This document shows positions 1 to 11,545 of a stretch of DNA of 64,000 nt, piece by piece. Made by a program: the position numbers and the translations under genes. Source of the DNA: Irpex lacteus (lineage: Eukaryota > Basidiomycota > Agaricomycetes > Polyporales > Irpicaceae); the NCBI GenBank assembly GCA_001986395.2, contig MQVO02000012.1, positions 1-64,000 of the forward strand, written 5' to 3'. How positions within the stretch are numbered: position 1 is the stretch's first letter; every line of letters starts with the position of its first letter. Under the pieces are notes generated by a model. That model saw only the letters and a list, made by a program, of their open reading frames with translations. It did no database searches and had not been told where the DNA came from.

Positions 1-281
1 CGCGGAGGACGTTTGGCTGCCGCGGAGTCCCCTTGCACTCCGCCCAGTCGCCCTGAGTCTTCTCGTGGCCTGTTGCGTCGGTTCCACGCCCCTCCTCTCC
101 CGCTCTTTCCCAGTCGTCTCAGATGAGTGCCGCCAGCCGTGCCCCGCCCTCTGTCTTTGGTAGCATGCGCAGAGGCCCAGCATTCGTTTGTCATCGTCGG
201 TCGACGCCCTGGCGTGTACACAAACGTGTGAGTTACTGTTGCTTGCCGTACCATTCATCTTTTGTTGATCCGTTGTTTAGA

Positions 282-395
282 CAACAATGGCAGGATGCCA
301 TGACGAGCTCTAAGGAAGGTTGGGCCTGGCCTTGCCAGAACTGGGAAGACGCCATCGAGGCTTACCTCGCCTTCGAAAGCGACGTCAGAATCGTG
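282..395 (+). CDS. possible internal exon of an unrecognised gene
   Basis: An open stretch follows a plausible acceptor (TTGTTTAG) and ends at a strong donor (GTAAGTATGG). It encodes a tryptophan-rich segment with WQDAM, GWAWPCQNWEDAIEAYLAF and DVRIV. The composition looks coding rather than random, but I cannot join it to neighbouring exons and recognise no family. An alternative reading is a terminal exon ending in TAA just past the donor. Treat as a weak hint of a gene entering from the left edge. Confidence 0.2.
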
Positions 396-401
396 ATGTA
401 A

Positions 402-2882
402 GTATGGAACCGCGTGGCAAAATGCTCCGGTCTCGTTTTTTTTTGAGTTCACTAAGCCGTAATCATACACGATGCTCTTGTCTCTGCTCTCTTTCCTCTC
501 GTCGACTCGTGTCTTCATGTGTACACTAGATATCCTTCCCCCCCTCTGTGCCCCGCTCCGTGTCTTCCTGTCTGTGTCTTCTCGTTGACTATAGCCCATA
601 GACGCTGTAGTATGTAGTTGCTTACATTCATCTGTATTGCACCCCGTATAGAATTTGTGTGTTGCTGTGTATCCACATGATGCTGTGTGAACCCGTTTTA
701 TTGAGATCGCCATGTAAACGTGATTGGGCGCCTATTTCAATTCACTACCTTAAAGAGGTTATGTCATCGTATGTCAGTGTGCGTTCTACAGCGAGTGAGC
801 TGAAAATAACATGAAGATCATACATCGAGAGGAGTACTGACATGTGCTATAATCATCTTACAGCTCATGTTACTTCTATTGGCAGCGGGAAGACATAGAG
901 TGTGCACTGCCAGTGGTCAGTCTGTGCCAGGATGCGTACGAATGCCAGTGTGTAGGTGCGTCCGCCGTGCGTTGAAACATTAATTCAGCTGAACATGAAG
1001 TTCGTCGCAGTGGGATAGTACTGCTTTAAAAGTAGGGATACCAATACATCAAAGTATCACAGTAGTGGGAGACTAAAATACGATGAAGAGCGTGAGCATA
1101 GATGCGAGCAGTAAAGCATCGTTCTCAGAACTGGAAGTGGTATAGGTATCGAAGTGAGAATCATATGCATTCTCTGTATATACAAAAAGCTCACTTTACA
1201 GACCAATCCAAGGTAACAAAGTTATACATCAGGTACTGACATGTACATACTCAGAGGGAAAGGCATTAACACATTCTCGATCATACTAAAGCCTAACGTT
1301 CAAGTTCACGATCGAGCGGCGAAGCTCTGAAACTTGCGCTGCACTCATTTCACGATAACTCCAATCATATCCCGCAATTCGTGGTGTTCCCGCGCAGTGC
1401 AGACTTTCATATTTGGGTATGCTACATGCAGTTCTCGAGACAGAAACTGATATATGTACCACCTCAAGCTACGCACTGACCGATATGCGTTACCGTATGT
1501 AGAATCGCGCTCGACTCGGTGACTGCTGCAACAAGTGCGTCCTTCCATCTTGCATCACTCAAGGCTGATCAGTCTATACACAGATGTTTGAGCTCACAAT
1601 GGCAGCGATGTTCGAATAATTGACCAGAGCTTCAGTGTCGATATGATCTACACCGTCCACAATGACGACGGCTGTGTTCTTACTCGATGATCTCAGATGA
1701 TGCGACTAGTAGTGAGAAGATCAGAGGTCGACTCGGACTTCAAACCAGCAATGAACCGTGCTACGCCTGTAGCAAAGCATATTGCGCATGCTATAATATT
1801 ATGAACATGAGCAACGACAGATTCAAGTTTCTTGAGAAATACGACGTAGCTTACTGCGACAGAAGTAGGCTGAATGCTTGTAGTCGGGGTGTTGAAGAAC
1901 AATGGGTGTGGATCAACGGTGGTATTATGGTAAGTAGAGGTACATAGCTTCTCAATTCTTTCTACTTATATTGTTTAGGCTTTCAATAGAGATGAAGATA
2001 AGTCGGAATCGTGACGTCAGGTCTCAGGAGGACGTCAGTTGGGCAAGATAATGCGATTTTCCAAATTAGGTAATTGAAACATGGTCTTCTCGGCGCCTCA
2101 TATAATTGCAACAATCACACGTCACAAAGACATCGTATATGAAGGACTCCACAAGCGTAACGCCCTGCAGTACTTCAAAGCCCTGTAAGTTGTTCTCTTT
2201 TGATGATTCAACTTTCACTCATGAGTGTGTACCCTACTCTAGCTGAAAACATGTATTCTTGACGACTCAGACTCTGAGCTGTTCTACCTTGCGTTGGGTG
2301 GACACTGCAAGTAACGTTCAACAATTGCCGCCGCCGGTTGAACTCGTTGACAGAGTGTGGGAGATGCTCATAAAGTGTGACATGTGCGTGATTTCCAGAC
2401 TTTTGGGCGAAAGTGGCACTGATGGCTGTTGTTGTTTCGACAATACCAGGGCATGATATGGCGCATCAATCGCGCTGTCCGTTGTTTTGTAGTGGTGCGC
2501 CTCATATACACGTCTGTGCCACATTAAATTATCGGCCTGACGAGTCAGTATGAGCATAAAGAACAACATAGTAAGTCAAACAACATTCAGGTTGGACGGT
2601 TGCAAGCACTTAGTATAGTAGTACACATCCTCCGTCTTCCCAGGACGGCGGTGCATCGACCGTGCCACATGCTACTCCGCCACCCAGGGTAGCCAACTGC
2701 CTCTTATTACATATCAAACCTTCCTGAAATCGTGCCGTATGCTGTTCGTGTGCTCCGGTAGTTCCGGGGCCGTCCCTCTCTCTCTCCCCCTCCCTCCCTC
2801 TCCGGAACTCCCCCACTTCCTTTCCCCCTATCTAACCTCTCACATTGCTCAACACCTCACATCGCCAACACCGCTTCTCACT
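402..2882. other. no gene recognised; KDZ upstream region at right end
   Basis: About 2.5 kb in which only short ORFs without family resemblance occur on either strand. The last 150 bases (about 2760-2880) are strongly pyrimidine-rich (CTCTCTCCCCCTCCCTCC), typical of a fungal promoter or 5' leader, and lie directly before the KDZ start codon. I looked for terminal inverted repeats matching the far side of the KDZ gene and found none by eye. Confidence 0.4.
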
Positions 2883-5800
2883 ATGTCAAGCAAACGGAAA
2901 GCCCCACCCACGTCTATCTACCGCATTCCTGTTGAAGCAGTTGAGGGCAACTACATACCAACGACAGGATACGTGGACGAGATATCGGAAGACCGCCGTC
3001 GTGTTCGACGGAGGGACCACGTGTGCTATGCTCCCCCTGATAGCACGATCCTTCGTGTCCCTCAGTTTGACGACCTCTGGAACGTTGATGCCTGCCTTCC
3101 GGAGATGGAAGAGCCTACGAACGATGAACCAGAGGTGGAGAATGAGCAGATTGGACCAACTCACCGTCAATTTGCATCTGCGGTGAGTGTTTCAGCTTTA
3201 CTATCTCAACCGTGTACTTTGTGAACTGACTTTCGTTATAGAAACATGATTCAATGGAAGAATGGGTTCCAGAGCTGCAGATGGTACTGCACGAACTTCT
3301 TCGTCATGAGGGGCTAGGTGGCACCACCATTGAACGCTGTCCTTTATGCCCACCGGGCGCGAAGACGGTCCCTACGTACCACTGCAAAGACTGCTTCACC
3401 AATGTGCTCCTCTGTAGGACGTGTTGTGTGAACAGTCATAGGTCCAATCCCTTCCATCGCATTCGCGTAAGTCTTATCGGTTATTGCACTTGCGGTGTGG
3501 CTAATGTTTTGTTAGAGTTGGAACGGCGCATGCTATGACAAGGCCCAGCTTTGCGACCTCGGCCTTGTTTATACAGCTTGGGCACGCACCAGGAGAAGTA
3601 TGCCGTGCACCTATCTGCGGTCCTCGGTCATTTCTCGTTCTACACACCACTGGCCTTCACCCTGTCTCTATTCAGTTCTGTCAATGTGGCCAACTGCGGG
3701 ACTCTGGCAATCGTATCCAGCAGCTGTTACGCTTCAAGTTATTTCCTGCTACCACCACCGATCCCTCAACCTGTTGCACATTCGAGCTCTTAGAGCTCTT
3801 TCATGTGCTGACGCTGCAAAGCAAAACCACACTATACGACTTCTATATGACCTTGGAGAAACTGACGGACAACACAGGCAGCGGTGTAAGTTATGTAAGT
3901 ACAATGTTCGCTCAACTTACCATGCTCCCACGACTAACTATTCCTAGGATCGCTCAAGACCTTTGACGAGGATCGTCCGCTTGTGGAGGTATCTGAAACG
4001 TCTCAAAAGGGCAGGGCGTGGGCAGGAAATGAGCGGTGTGCGTGGGACACAACAGGGCGAGCTTTCTGTGCAATGTATTGCCTGCCCGCGCCCTGGGTAC
4101 AATATCCCGGACAATTGGAATACGGTGGATGACTCTCTGAAGTGAGTCATATTTCTATTTATTGTGCTCACGGAAACGGCTCAATTGCTCTCTTGTGTGC
4201 AGGTTTATATACACATTGTTCGTAGCCATCGATGCCAACTTTCGTCTAAAACGACGTGCCGTCTCCAACGAGACTAGAGATCCTGCTTTGGGAACTGGGC
4301 AAGGATACTTCGTAAATGACGAGAGGTACCGTGGCTATTTGAGAGACACGGCAGAACAGAAAGATGTGCGTATTATATTAGTCATCCATGTGAAGTACTA
4401 AGGTGATATCTCTAGATTAGTACATGCACCGGATTTGCGGCATTGATGCACGCTAACACAAAGTGGTCCAAGGGCTACGCAACGACGGGAGTTGCTGTAG
4501 CAGTCTGCGCTCGTCACGGGTTCGTTCTTCAAAATGGAGTAGGCGACTTACAGAAGGGAGAACGGTGAGTGACATGTCCTTAGATTCAGTACTGTGCTAA
4601 TGCTCTGGCAGGTTTTGTAACGTAGACTACGTCTTTGCCTCCGCATATTCTCACATGCCATCCGACGTACCAAAGGTCATATCGTACGATATCGTATGCC
4701 AGTGGCACCCCCATCTCTTTGAACGGCTCGAAAAGCTGCCTGACCATGTACGTATCGAGGTCCCAGAGGGAGAGCTACGTTTCGCTATCCCCAAATATCA
4801 CTTTCGAGGCCATAAGCAGAAAGACCACAGCCAATACTCCTTCAACTTCACTCCTGGGTCGTGTCGGACGGACGGAGAAGAAGTGGAACGTTTCTGGTGG
4901 AAGAACGATGCCATCGCGTCAAGCACACGCGAGATGGGGCCGGGTAGTAGGCAAGACGCTGTCGAGGACAACATGGGGTTTATCAATTATCAAAAGAAGA
5001 TTTCTCTAGGTACGTCGTTATATCGAATTAGTGGGACTCTATCCAAGTTGACGTTCATAGGCAAACTTCTGCGGAAACGTCTGGTGGCTGCCGTCAATGA
5101 GAAGGAGGTTTATGTGCAGGCATACGAAGATTTCAAGGCGGATGTACAACCAGGCAACGTGGAGTCGTGGGTGAAGCTCGTCACTGAGTGGGAGGCCAAT
5201 CCACGACTACCAGATCCATACGAGGTCGCACCTTCAGGTTCGTTTATCATTACTGGCCATCGCCAATACACTAACAAGGTACCCAGGTATCTCAGAAAGC
5301 GAGGTTCGAGCAAAGCTCGCCGCGGAGGATGATCAGCATAGTGCAACGAACGGTGGAATCCCATTGCATGCTGTCTCCGCTTCCGCTCTACTGTCTATGC
5401 TTCTAGACCTTGAAGACCAACAGTAAGTACAAAAATCGTCACCGTCACCAGTGGACCTTACCCAGTCATGCAGGCGCAAGTTCAAGCTGAAGCACCCACG
5501 CGAAGCAAGGGGAAAACCTGCTCAAACAGTCGAAGCAATGCAACGACGCACAGGTCTTCGTGCACGCATTGCAAGCATTCGAGAGGTCCAAGCCATCTAC
5601 ATACCTCCTGTACCGCAATTGGTGGCACAGTACCAGCAAGCCATCGCTACTCGCCTAGCATCTCAGACTCGACCATCGCTCACCATCACTGATATCGACG
5701 TTCCCGAAGACCAACCACTATTTCTACCTTCGGCCCTCACTTCCGAACAGCGCGCAATTTGTACACCCGGACTAGCTGAGATCGAGACTCGTCTACGAGA

Positions 5801-6632
5801 CGGCCAATTAGCAAGCTCTCTCGATACACTGCGCTGCCATCTACATATCAAGTCTCAAATGCTCAGGTATAAAGAACGCAATGTTCGACATCAGGACCCC
5901 AACACGCGGGCTCGTGCGAAGATCGAAACCAACGAAACGAAGATTGTCGTTGCAGCCGAGAAGTATCGTGCAGCGTGGAATGCAAAGATCGCACTTGTGG
6001 GCAGAGGACAGTGGACTGGTAAGTGGCGCGAACTCAAGAAATCCGATGTAAGGTGCCTCAACGAAGACAATGGGCTCGACGGCCAAGGTGCAGGTCGTTC
6101 TGAGGGTCGTCGATCCTTATCATGGATTTGGCAAGGCGCAGATGCAACAGAAGGAGGTTCGGGAATGACAGAAGGTCCGTACCCATAATACATTGCTTAG
6201 GTCCCGCCGCTGACGTCTACTGTAGCTATGCGCGGCGAATTCTTGCGAGCTCGTGCCCGCTCGTTACGGTTTTCTGAAGAAGTGGTAATCTTGCGCGAGG
6301 AGCAAAGACGTGTGCTGGAATCTCTAGAGAGGGAAGCGAAGACATGGGAGCAGCGGGCTGCGTTGGCGGGGAGAAAAGAGTGTCCTATCACTCGACAAGG
6401 CGCGGTGGCTTATGCTGTCAGGCAGAGTCGTTTGCGTCGCAAGCTCGCTGATCAGTTTCGCAGTAGCTGGTCAGCGGGCGTGGTAATCGAGCCGGACGTA
6501 AGACCGCCGCATGAAGTACTTAACGGACTCGAAGGGGGGCTATACACCATAAACGAAGATTCAGATGACGAGGATGGAGCTTTGAAGGGCGCAGCTCGGG
6601 GCTTGCTAGACGGATACATCTCGGACGACTAG
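2883..6632 (+). CDS. KDZ-family transposase with CxC2-like cysteine cluster (one apparent frameshift)
   Basis: Catalytic protein of a Kyakuja-Dileera-Zisupton DNA transposon, expected to cut and join transposon ends in the nucleus. The chain starts MSSKRKAPP. Exon 2 (about 3242-3466) carries the cysteine cluster (CPLCPPG, HCKDC, LLCRTCC, HRSNPFHRI). Exon 3 starts at 3516 with SWNGACYDK. Downstream are the KDZ core motifs: GYNIPDNW, FVAIDANFRLKRR, STCTGFAALMHANTKW, TTGVAVAVCARHG, SYDIVCQWHP, PKYHFRGHKQ, TDGEEVERFWW and ASSTREMGPGSRQD, then a charged coiled C-terminal region ending near GYISDD. About ten introns of roughly 50-60 nt fit GT-AG rules, for example 4142-4200 and the ones ending at CTAG near 4415 and GCAG near 4613. 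The frame breaks at T3570: DLGLV and IQLGH are adjacent in family members but lie one base out of register here. So it is either a broken copy or carries one consensus error. I found no flanking TIRs. Confidence 0.85.
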
Positions 6633-7160
6633 ATACCGTCCCTATCACATCTTTTGTAGCTGTATAATACATATTTTACCGTTGTTTACTTATACTTGTG
6701 CTTATCTGTTGGTGGGTTACGGTGGCTGACGGACTTACTGTATGTGTGAAAATCAAAGTCACGTGATGTTGCTGAACACTCGCTTCCTTCTGCAAGCCTA
6801 AGATACGTGGAAAAATGTGTCGATTTGTACGGATGCCAGATACTCTATGGATTTAACAAATCCTATAAACACTTGTCAGTCCGTGAATAAGCACAGGCCT
6901 TTACCGCCTCACAGAACCACTAATGCCAAGGATTACGATAATTATGCACTGTGCCAATGCCATCTGGTTGTACAATATGTATTTAGAATGTGTATGTACT
7001 CCTCCAAGTATATTAGACGTGCCGCGCCGTGCGAGTCTCACTTGCGCGAAGTCAGTATATGCGAAGCGCAGTCGGTACAGATATAACTGCCTAATAAGGA
7101 TACGCCACCAGGCAAATTGAACGACCGTCGACCGAAATGGGATATACTGGCGTCTTTGCT
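6633..7160. other. intergenic, nothing recognised
   Basis: AT-richer DNA between the KDZ stop codon and a small minus-strand ORF. Short ORFs on both strands have no recognisable motifs. No inverted repeat to the left side of the KDZ gene was found by eye. Confidence 0.4.
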
Positions 7161-7592
7161 TCAATGGGCATGCCCTTTATGCAGCAATCTCCTATATATG
7201 GGAGAATGAGCCAAGCGCGAGTGAGGTATCTCCCAAAACGGACTCAGCCGTGATGCCGTGCAGGATTGGTAAGCAATCCTGTCAAAGGTCCAGCAGCGCC
7301 CGCGATCCGCCTGCCCCCAAGGCAAGATAGGCCGGAATGATACATCACGCACGTCTGGCCAGTATATAGTGTGTGATGCATCAACCATGTGCAGTCGGCT
7401 CTTGAAGTAGTAGGCAAGGGAGGTCGTAATTGAGAAACGTCGTGGCCGCACTCTCTTGACCAAGCGTTTTAAGAAATGATTGACTCGCCTGAGCCGTAAT
7501 AAGTCAGGAACCCGGACGTGTTTTAAGATCTCCCAGGCAAGTTCGTTGATGCTGAGGAACACGATGAGAGGAGGTTGAGGGGAATCCGACAT
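7161..7592 (-). CDS. small F-box-like protein or F-box fragment
   Basis: Single ORF of 143 residues starting MSDSPQPPLIVF. Residues about 10-50 (LSINELAWEILKHV, VPDLLRLRRVNHFLKRLV) have the spacing of an F-box: proline-poor helix 1, then 'DLLRLRRVN.FL..LV'. F-box proteins bind SKP1 and recruit substrates to SCF ubiquitin ligases. There is no leucine-rich or WD tail as in normal F-box proteins, and the ORF is much shorter than usual, so it may be a truncated member of the large Agaricomycete F-box family. An upstream in-frame Met at 7619 is possible but its region looks noncoding. Confidence 0.4.
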   Translation of the reverse strand: MSDSPQPPLIVFLSINELAWEILKHVRVPDLLRLRRVNHFLKRLVKRVRPRRFSITTSLAYYFKSRLHMVDASHTIYWPDVRDVSFRPILPWGQADRGRCWTFDRIAYQSCTASRLSPFWEIPHSRLAHSPIYRRLLHKGHAH

Positions 7593-8119
7593 TCTGAAGA
7601 TGGTGGTGGTCGGTCGCAAAATTGCACGAGATTCGTTTGGGATGAGCGCACAACTACGTCAATCGACATATTTACGTACTCGATGGTACATCCAGTACTC
7701 ACATTTATGTCGCGAACACGGATATGCTCATTCAGGACGCGATCACGTGCTCGTCGGCATGTTCCGAGTCTCAATCTCGTCCGCATCCCCATTGCACCAT
7801 TCGCCGATAGAAATATACAACGGATGTCGGCGAAACAGACGGTTGTCCGTGATGGAAACCCAGAGTTCACAGGGGCCGCGAGAAAATATCGGATCGATAC
7901 AGCGATCACTTGCGTCGTTTGCCGATGGTCTTGTGTTATTGTTGTCGGCTTCCAGGCTGTTCTCAAGCCAAGTCGTCATATGCTCAATCACATGCTATTG
8001 TAATGCAAACTTAACATCCTCTTCGGGAATAGATTTTCAAACAGGCCCTACATCTCTCGTATTACATGAATGACTAAATTATTCTTAGTATTTAATTGCC
8101 GTGCATATTCATGCTCAGC

Positions 8120-9290
8120 TTAAGAAGACGAGGCCTGAGCTGCCTCAAGCATCACCAATGCTTGCCGTTCCACGAGCTCAAGGGCGTTTTCGTATGCTTT
8201 CGCTATGAGGCTCATATGGAGCATTTGCGTATTCGCCCTATTCAGAAGCGAACGGTACACAGCGGCTCGCACGCGTAACACCTCGCTCGTCGACTCAGTC
8301 ATCATCTCTATCGGAAGCTGGGCTAATCGTGTGATCTGCCTCACCTCCTCTACAACATATAAATAGTCAACCATGGCAAGAGTCAGTCGATCGTGATCAA
8401 AAGCATACCTGTTCTCATCTCTTCCGACACGCCCAATTCTTCAAACAGGGCTTCAATCGCGTCTGCGGTAATGGTACGCTCCACCGCTGGCACAGATCCA
8501 AACAGCGGTGTACGTCAGCTGTATTCGGTGGACCAGAAGTTAATCCCACTTTGACTGGAACCAATCGCCTGCACTTCAGATGGTATATCCGCGTAAATGC
8601 TCATCTGTGAAAATCACTTAGCGTGTCATCGCTAACGTATTGCTCATGCTCAGCTTCATACCATACCTGCGTTTGTTCCTCTGGAGTCCAACGAACTTCA
8701 TTTCCGTTGAAATCGGCGGGGGTCGTACTGTCAGGAGGGCATGTGTTGACACGCTCCTGCATAGTACCATCTCGCGCTCTACTTGGGCTCCCGACTATAT
8801 GTTGGCTTGGAACGTTTACTTCGCTCTTGATCGTTGACGAATGCGCACCGCCGATCCTTTGCAAGTGCAGTACTCCACGCGCCCCAACTCTCGGGTGCAG
8901 GTCCTTGAACTCATCCTGAGTCATCATCTTCTTGACGACAGCGAGTCGTGCATGTGCTGGCACTGGCCTCCCGGCATTCTTTCTGGGCTCCCTATGTTTG
9001 ATACGTCAGTATGATCACCGAGAGCACAAGCACACTTACATTGTAAATTATAATCTCTTTAAAACTTAAACACGCTTGACTGGTCCTCAGCAAGTGGCCT
9101 TCTCGTCACGTCGTCACGGCAGAGTCCAACATAGTCACGTGCCTCTTGTAGGCGCCGTCGATGCTCAACTTTGTCCAGTTCGCCGATGCGGAAACGAATC
9201 TGCCATCGGTGAAACAGCCATAACCACGTTGTAGGACGACTTTCATTTCGCCGTTAACATTCGATTCTCCTCATCGGCGAATTGCGTCGG
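8120..9290 (-). CDS. unknown protein, tandem paralog A
   Basis: I do not recognise the family. Several exon-like blocks on the minus strand match, in the same order, blocks of the next upstream gene (9472-10654). They are: WLFHRWQIRFRIGELDKVEH (near 9230-9170); a lysine-rich block with VKKMMTQDEFKDL (8963-8600); FGSVPAVERTITADAIEAL (near 8505-8440); and a terminal helical block with LPIEMM, VRAAVYRSLLNRANTQML and AYENALELVERQALVML, ending at 8120. The last block looks like an amphipathic helical bundle. Exon ends are approximate: one intron near 8430-8370 separates the last two blocks. Since all blocks survive in both copies with many substitutions but preserved pattern, I infer selection on a real protein. 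Function unknown; no domain known to me fits. Confidence 0.4.
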
Positions 9291-9471
9291 TCTGATAAAG
9301 CTCCTCAACCTGTAGTTCTTTCCTCTCTCCATTCAGCAACGATACTACGCGGCAATCTGAGTATGTGAATATTACGTACCGGCACCCATCAAGCCATGGC
9401 TACTGCAGTCGGTGCTCTAGCATCATCCTGATCACACGCTCTGAGACATGATCTGTAAGCATCGTATTAAT

Positions 9472-10654
9472 TCAAGCTTTTCTCACTAAAGATTGGGGTG
9501 GAAGCATCATCAACGCTCGTCGCTCTACTAGTTCAACCTCCCGTTCATACGCCCTTGCGACTATCGACAAATCGAGCATGCGTGTGTTGACACGATCGAG
9601 CAACGCGCGAAACACAGCTCCTCTGATTCGCAACGCCTCCGCTTCAGAAACTTCGCCGAATTCAATCGGGAGCCCGGCGATATCAACGCTGTCGTTTATC
9701 TCGCCTGAAAACAATAGTCGTGAGTTCCATGAATTTGTTTCACATGGTCCACTTGCTTTTCGTAAAATCGCTCGACAGCCCCCATCCATCAAGTATCTCT
9801 TCCAAATCTTCGGCCCTAATGTGTCTTTCCACATCCGGCAATGGTTCAAACTGAGGTGTCCGGCGCGCATACTCTGACGCCCAAAAGCTCCAACCGGCAT
9901 GCAACTCGTCGTCCTTTCCGCCTGAAGCATGAGTCGTCAATGCCTATTGCTTTATCAGATCAAACGCAGTGAAGGCAACACCTCTGCCACACATACGTCG
10001 GTGTCGGCCACTTCCTTGTTATCTCGCGACTTTCCCTTCCCAACAGCACTCTGCTCGCTCCAAGGCAACGTTTCCGATTTCGAGTTTGACGTGTCCTTGA
10101 CGTTCACGTTTGGCTTGTCGGATTTTCGCTCAGTTGTTCTGCGTGTTCCAAGCTTTGAAATCTTCTCCCATTTGATCGCTCCAGAGGTCACTGGGCCTGT
10201 TATTCGTGTTCTGAACTCTCGTTCATGCTGCTCCCTGATCTCTGCCATCGGATCACCCTGCCGCTTGCTCGACGACGGCTTCAGCACAGGTTTTTGCGCA
10301 TCCCTAGCCACTTCAAGTAGGATCAGAGGATCTTGGACATGATATTTTACTACTTACATTGTGTTGACAACTACCGATGATGTTAAGATTCGACTTTCGT
10401 TGGCGATCAGTTCATCGTTTTCATGACCCTCATGTAAGATTCGTGCACGGTCACGTGTCTCAACAGTAGCAATGAGCTAACCGTTGAAAACGTCTCTCAA
10501 CCTTCTTCACGTGTTTGCCAATGACTTTCTCGTGTGTCCATCGGTAAAACGGTCGGTTCTTCGAACACAATAATGACACATTTGCCGACAACGTTCTCGA
10601 ACAGCTGTCGGAGAAACTGTACCTTACCTTATTGCCCATTAATACCGCCAACAT
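9472..10654 (-). CDS. unknown protein, tandem paralog B
   Basis: Second member of the tandem pair, on the same strand as paralog A. Blocks in order: a possible start MLAVLMGNK, followed by either a GTAAGG donor or read-through to FYRWTHEKVIGKHVKKVERR (10654-10480); a charged segment with KPVLKPSSSKRQGDPMAEIR (10311-9955); WSFWASEYARRTPQFEPLPD and VERHIRAEDLEEILDGWGLS (9930-9740); and the terminal helical block IAGLPIEFGEV, LRIRGAVFRALLDRVNTRML, AYEREVELVERRALMML (to 9472). The 'TP.F...P.VER.I.A..LE' and 'R.RAAV.R.LL.R.NT.ML' signatures are shared with paralog A. Exon limits are approximate. No known family recognised. Confidence 0.42.
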
Positions 10655-10873
10655 GATGTGTCTGTGCTACCTACGCAATATACAATTTGCAATGTAAGCT
10701 CTGTTGTTCAGATATCTGTGTCACTTAAGTTTATACTCATCACCTGGTAGCTTGCGATGACCATGTATTTCGATCTATCGAGTGAGTCAAAATGAATGAA
10801 ACGACATTAACCGTGGATTGAACCGATTTGACGAGCCAAGGAAAGGTTTTGGAGGAAAAACGACACCTTTGAG

Positions 10874-10963
10874 ATGGATTTGTCCCTATTGTGCCTAGCC
10901 GTGAAATGAACCCACTGATGCAACATTCATTTCACAGCTGGGCTCAGTAAGGACAAATCCACG
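10874..10963. repeat. imperfect inverted repeat (hairpin), arms about 37 nt
   Basis: The left arm (10874-10910, beginning ATGGATTTGTCCCTATTGTG) and the right arm (about 10926-10963, the reverse complement beginning GTGGATTTGTCCTTACTGAG) differ at only a few positions and are separated by about 15 bases. The structure lies just downstream (in minus-strand sense) of a tRNA-like sequence. Confidence 0.7.
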
Positions 10964-11007
10964 TCTTTAGCTGGTGTGAGAGATACAGTATGAAGCTCAA
11001 AATGTGT

Positions 11008-11080
11008 CTTTGCCGTAACGAACCCACAGCCTTCTCGCTAAGACAGATCAGGCATCTTGACCATTACACTATGTCCCGTT
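11008..11080 (-). pseudogene. tRNA-like relic (A box and partial B box)
   Basis: On the minus strand TAGTGTAATGG (11071-11061) fits the RNA polymerase III A-box consensus. GGTTCGTTACG (11024-11014) is a degraded B box about 35 nt later, the spacing seen in real tRNAs. A loop reading CTGTCTT would give anticodon GTC (Asp), but the acceptor and anticodon stems do not pair, so it is not a functional tRNA. It could be a tRNA pseudogene or the head of a short interspersed element. Confidence 0.3.
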
Positions 11081-11199
11081 GAATCTAAACGTGTCATCAT
11101 GCCTTCTATCACATGCCTTGACTCTGACTCTTGCACGAAATGCTTTACAATTATGACAAATGTTGCTCTCTGTCTCGTCAATATGATGTACTTTTGAAT

Positions 11200-11545
11200 T
11201 TCCGAACGTATTGTTTTGTGGTTACCAGCGAATCACCTTGCTTGTTCACATTTCCACTGCTCTTGACATTTGATACTGGTCACGTGTTGATGTACGGTCC
11301 GTTCGCCATTCATAATTGTTTGCCGACAGCAAGTCCAAACATCTGTCGGCTCAACGTACCTTTTGTGCACCACTCTTCGACGTAATTACTCACCCAATCT
11401 CAACAATTTCACCGATGACATTGTCATATTGCCATCGGCGAATTGTTTAGACGTAGCAATTGGTATGTGATTAAATACTTGCGACGAAATAGTACCCATC
11501 CAGGGTACAAGCGTGCATTTCGCCGATAGAATATGACCGTAACCC
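11200..11545. repeat. decayed third copy of sequence from the tandem unknown genes
   Basis: Short blocks recur here from the upstream parts of paralogs A and B. Examples are GGTCACGTGTTGATGTACGG with TTTGCCGACAGCAAGTCC (compare 10450-10640), and GCCATCGGCGAATTG with CATTTCGCCGATAG (compare 9180-9290). No ORF survives. This suggests the tandem array once had at least one more unit. Confidence 0.35.

Noticed and set aside
2580..6810. TIRs bounding the KDZ gene
   Set aside because: No convincing inverted repeat pair was found by eye on either side; the element's ends may be lost or too degenerate.
10990..11085. Functional tRNA-Asp
   Set aside because: A and B boxes are near the right spacing, but acceptor and anticodon stems do not pair; kept only as a tRNA-like relic.
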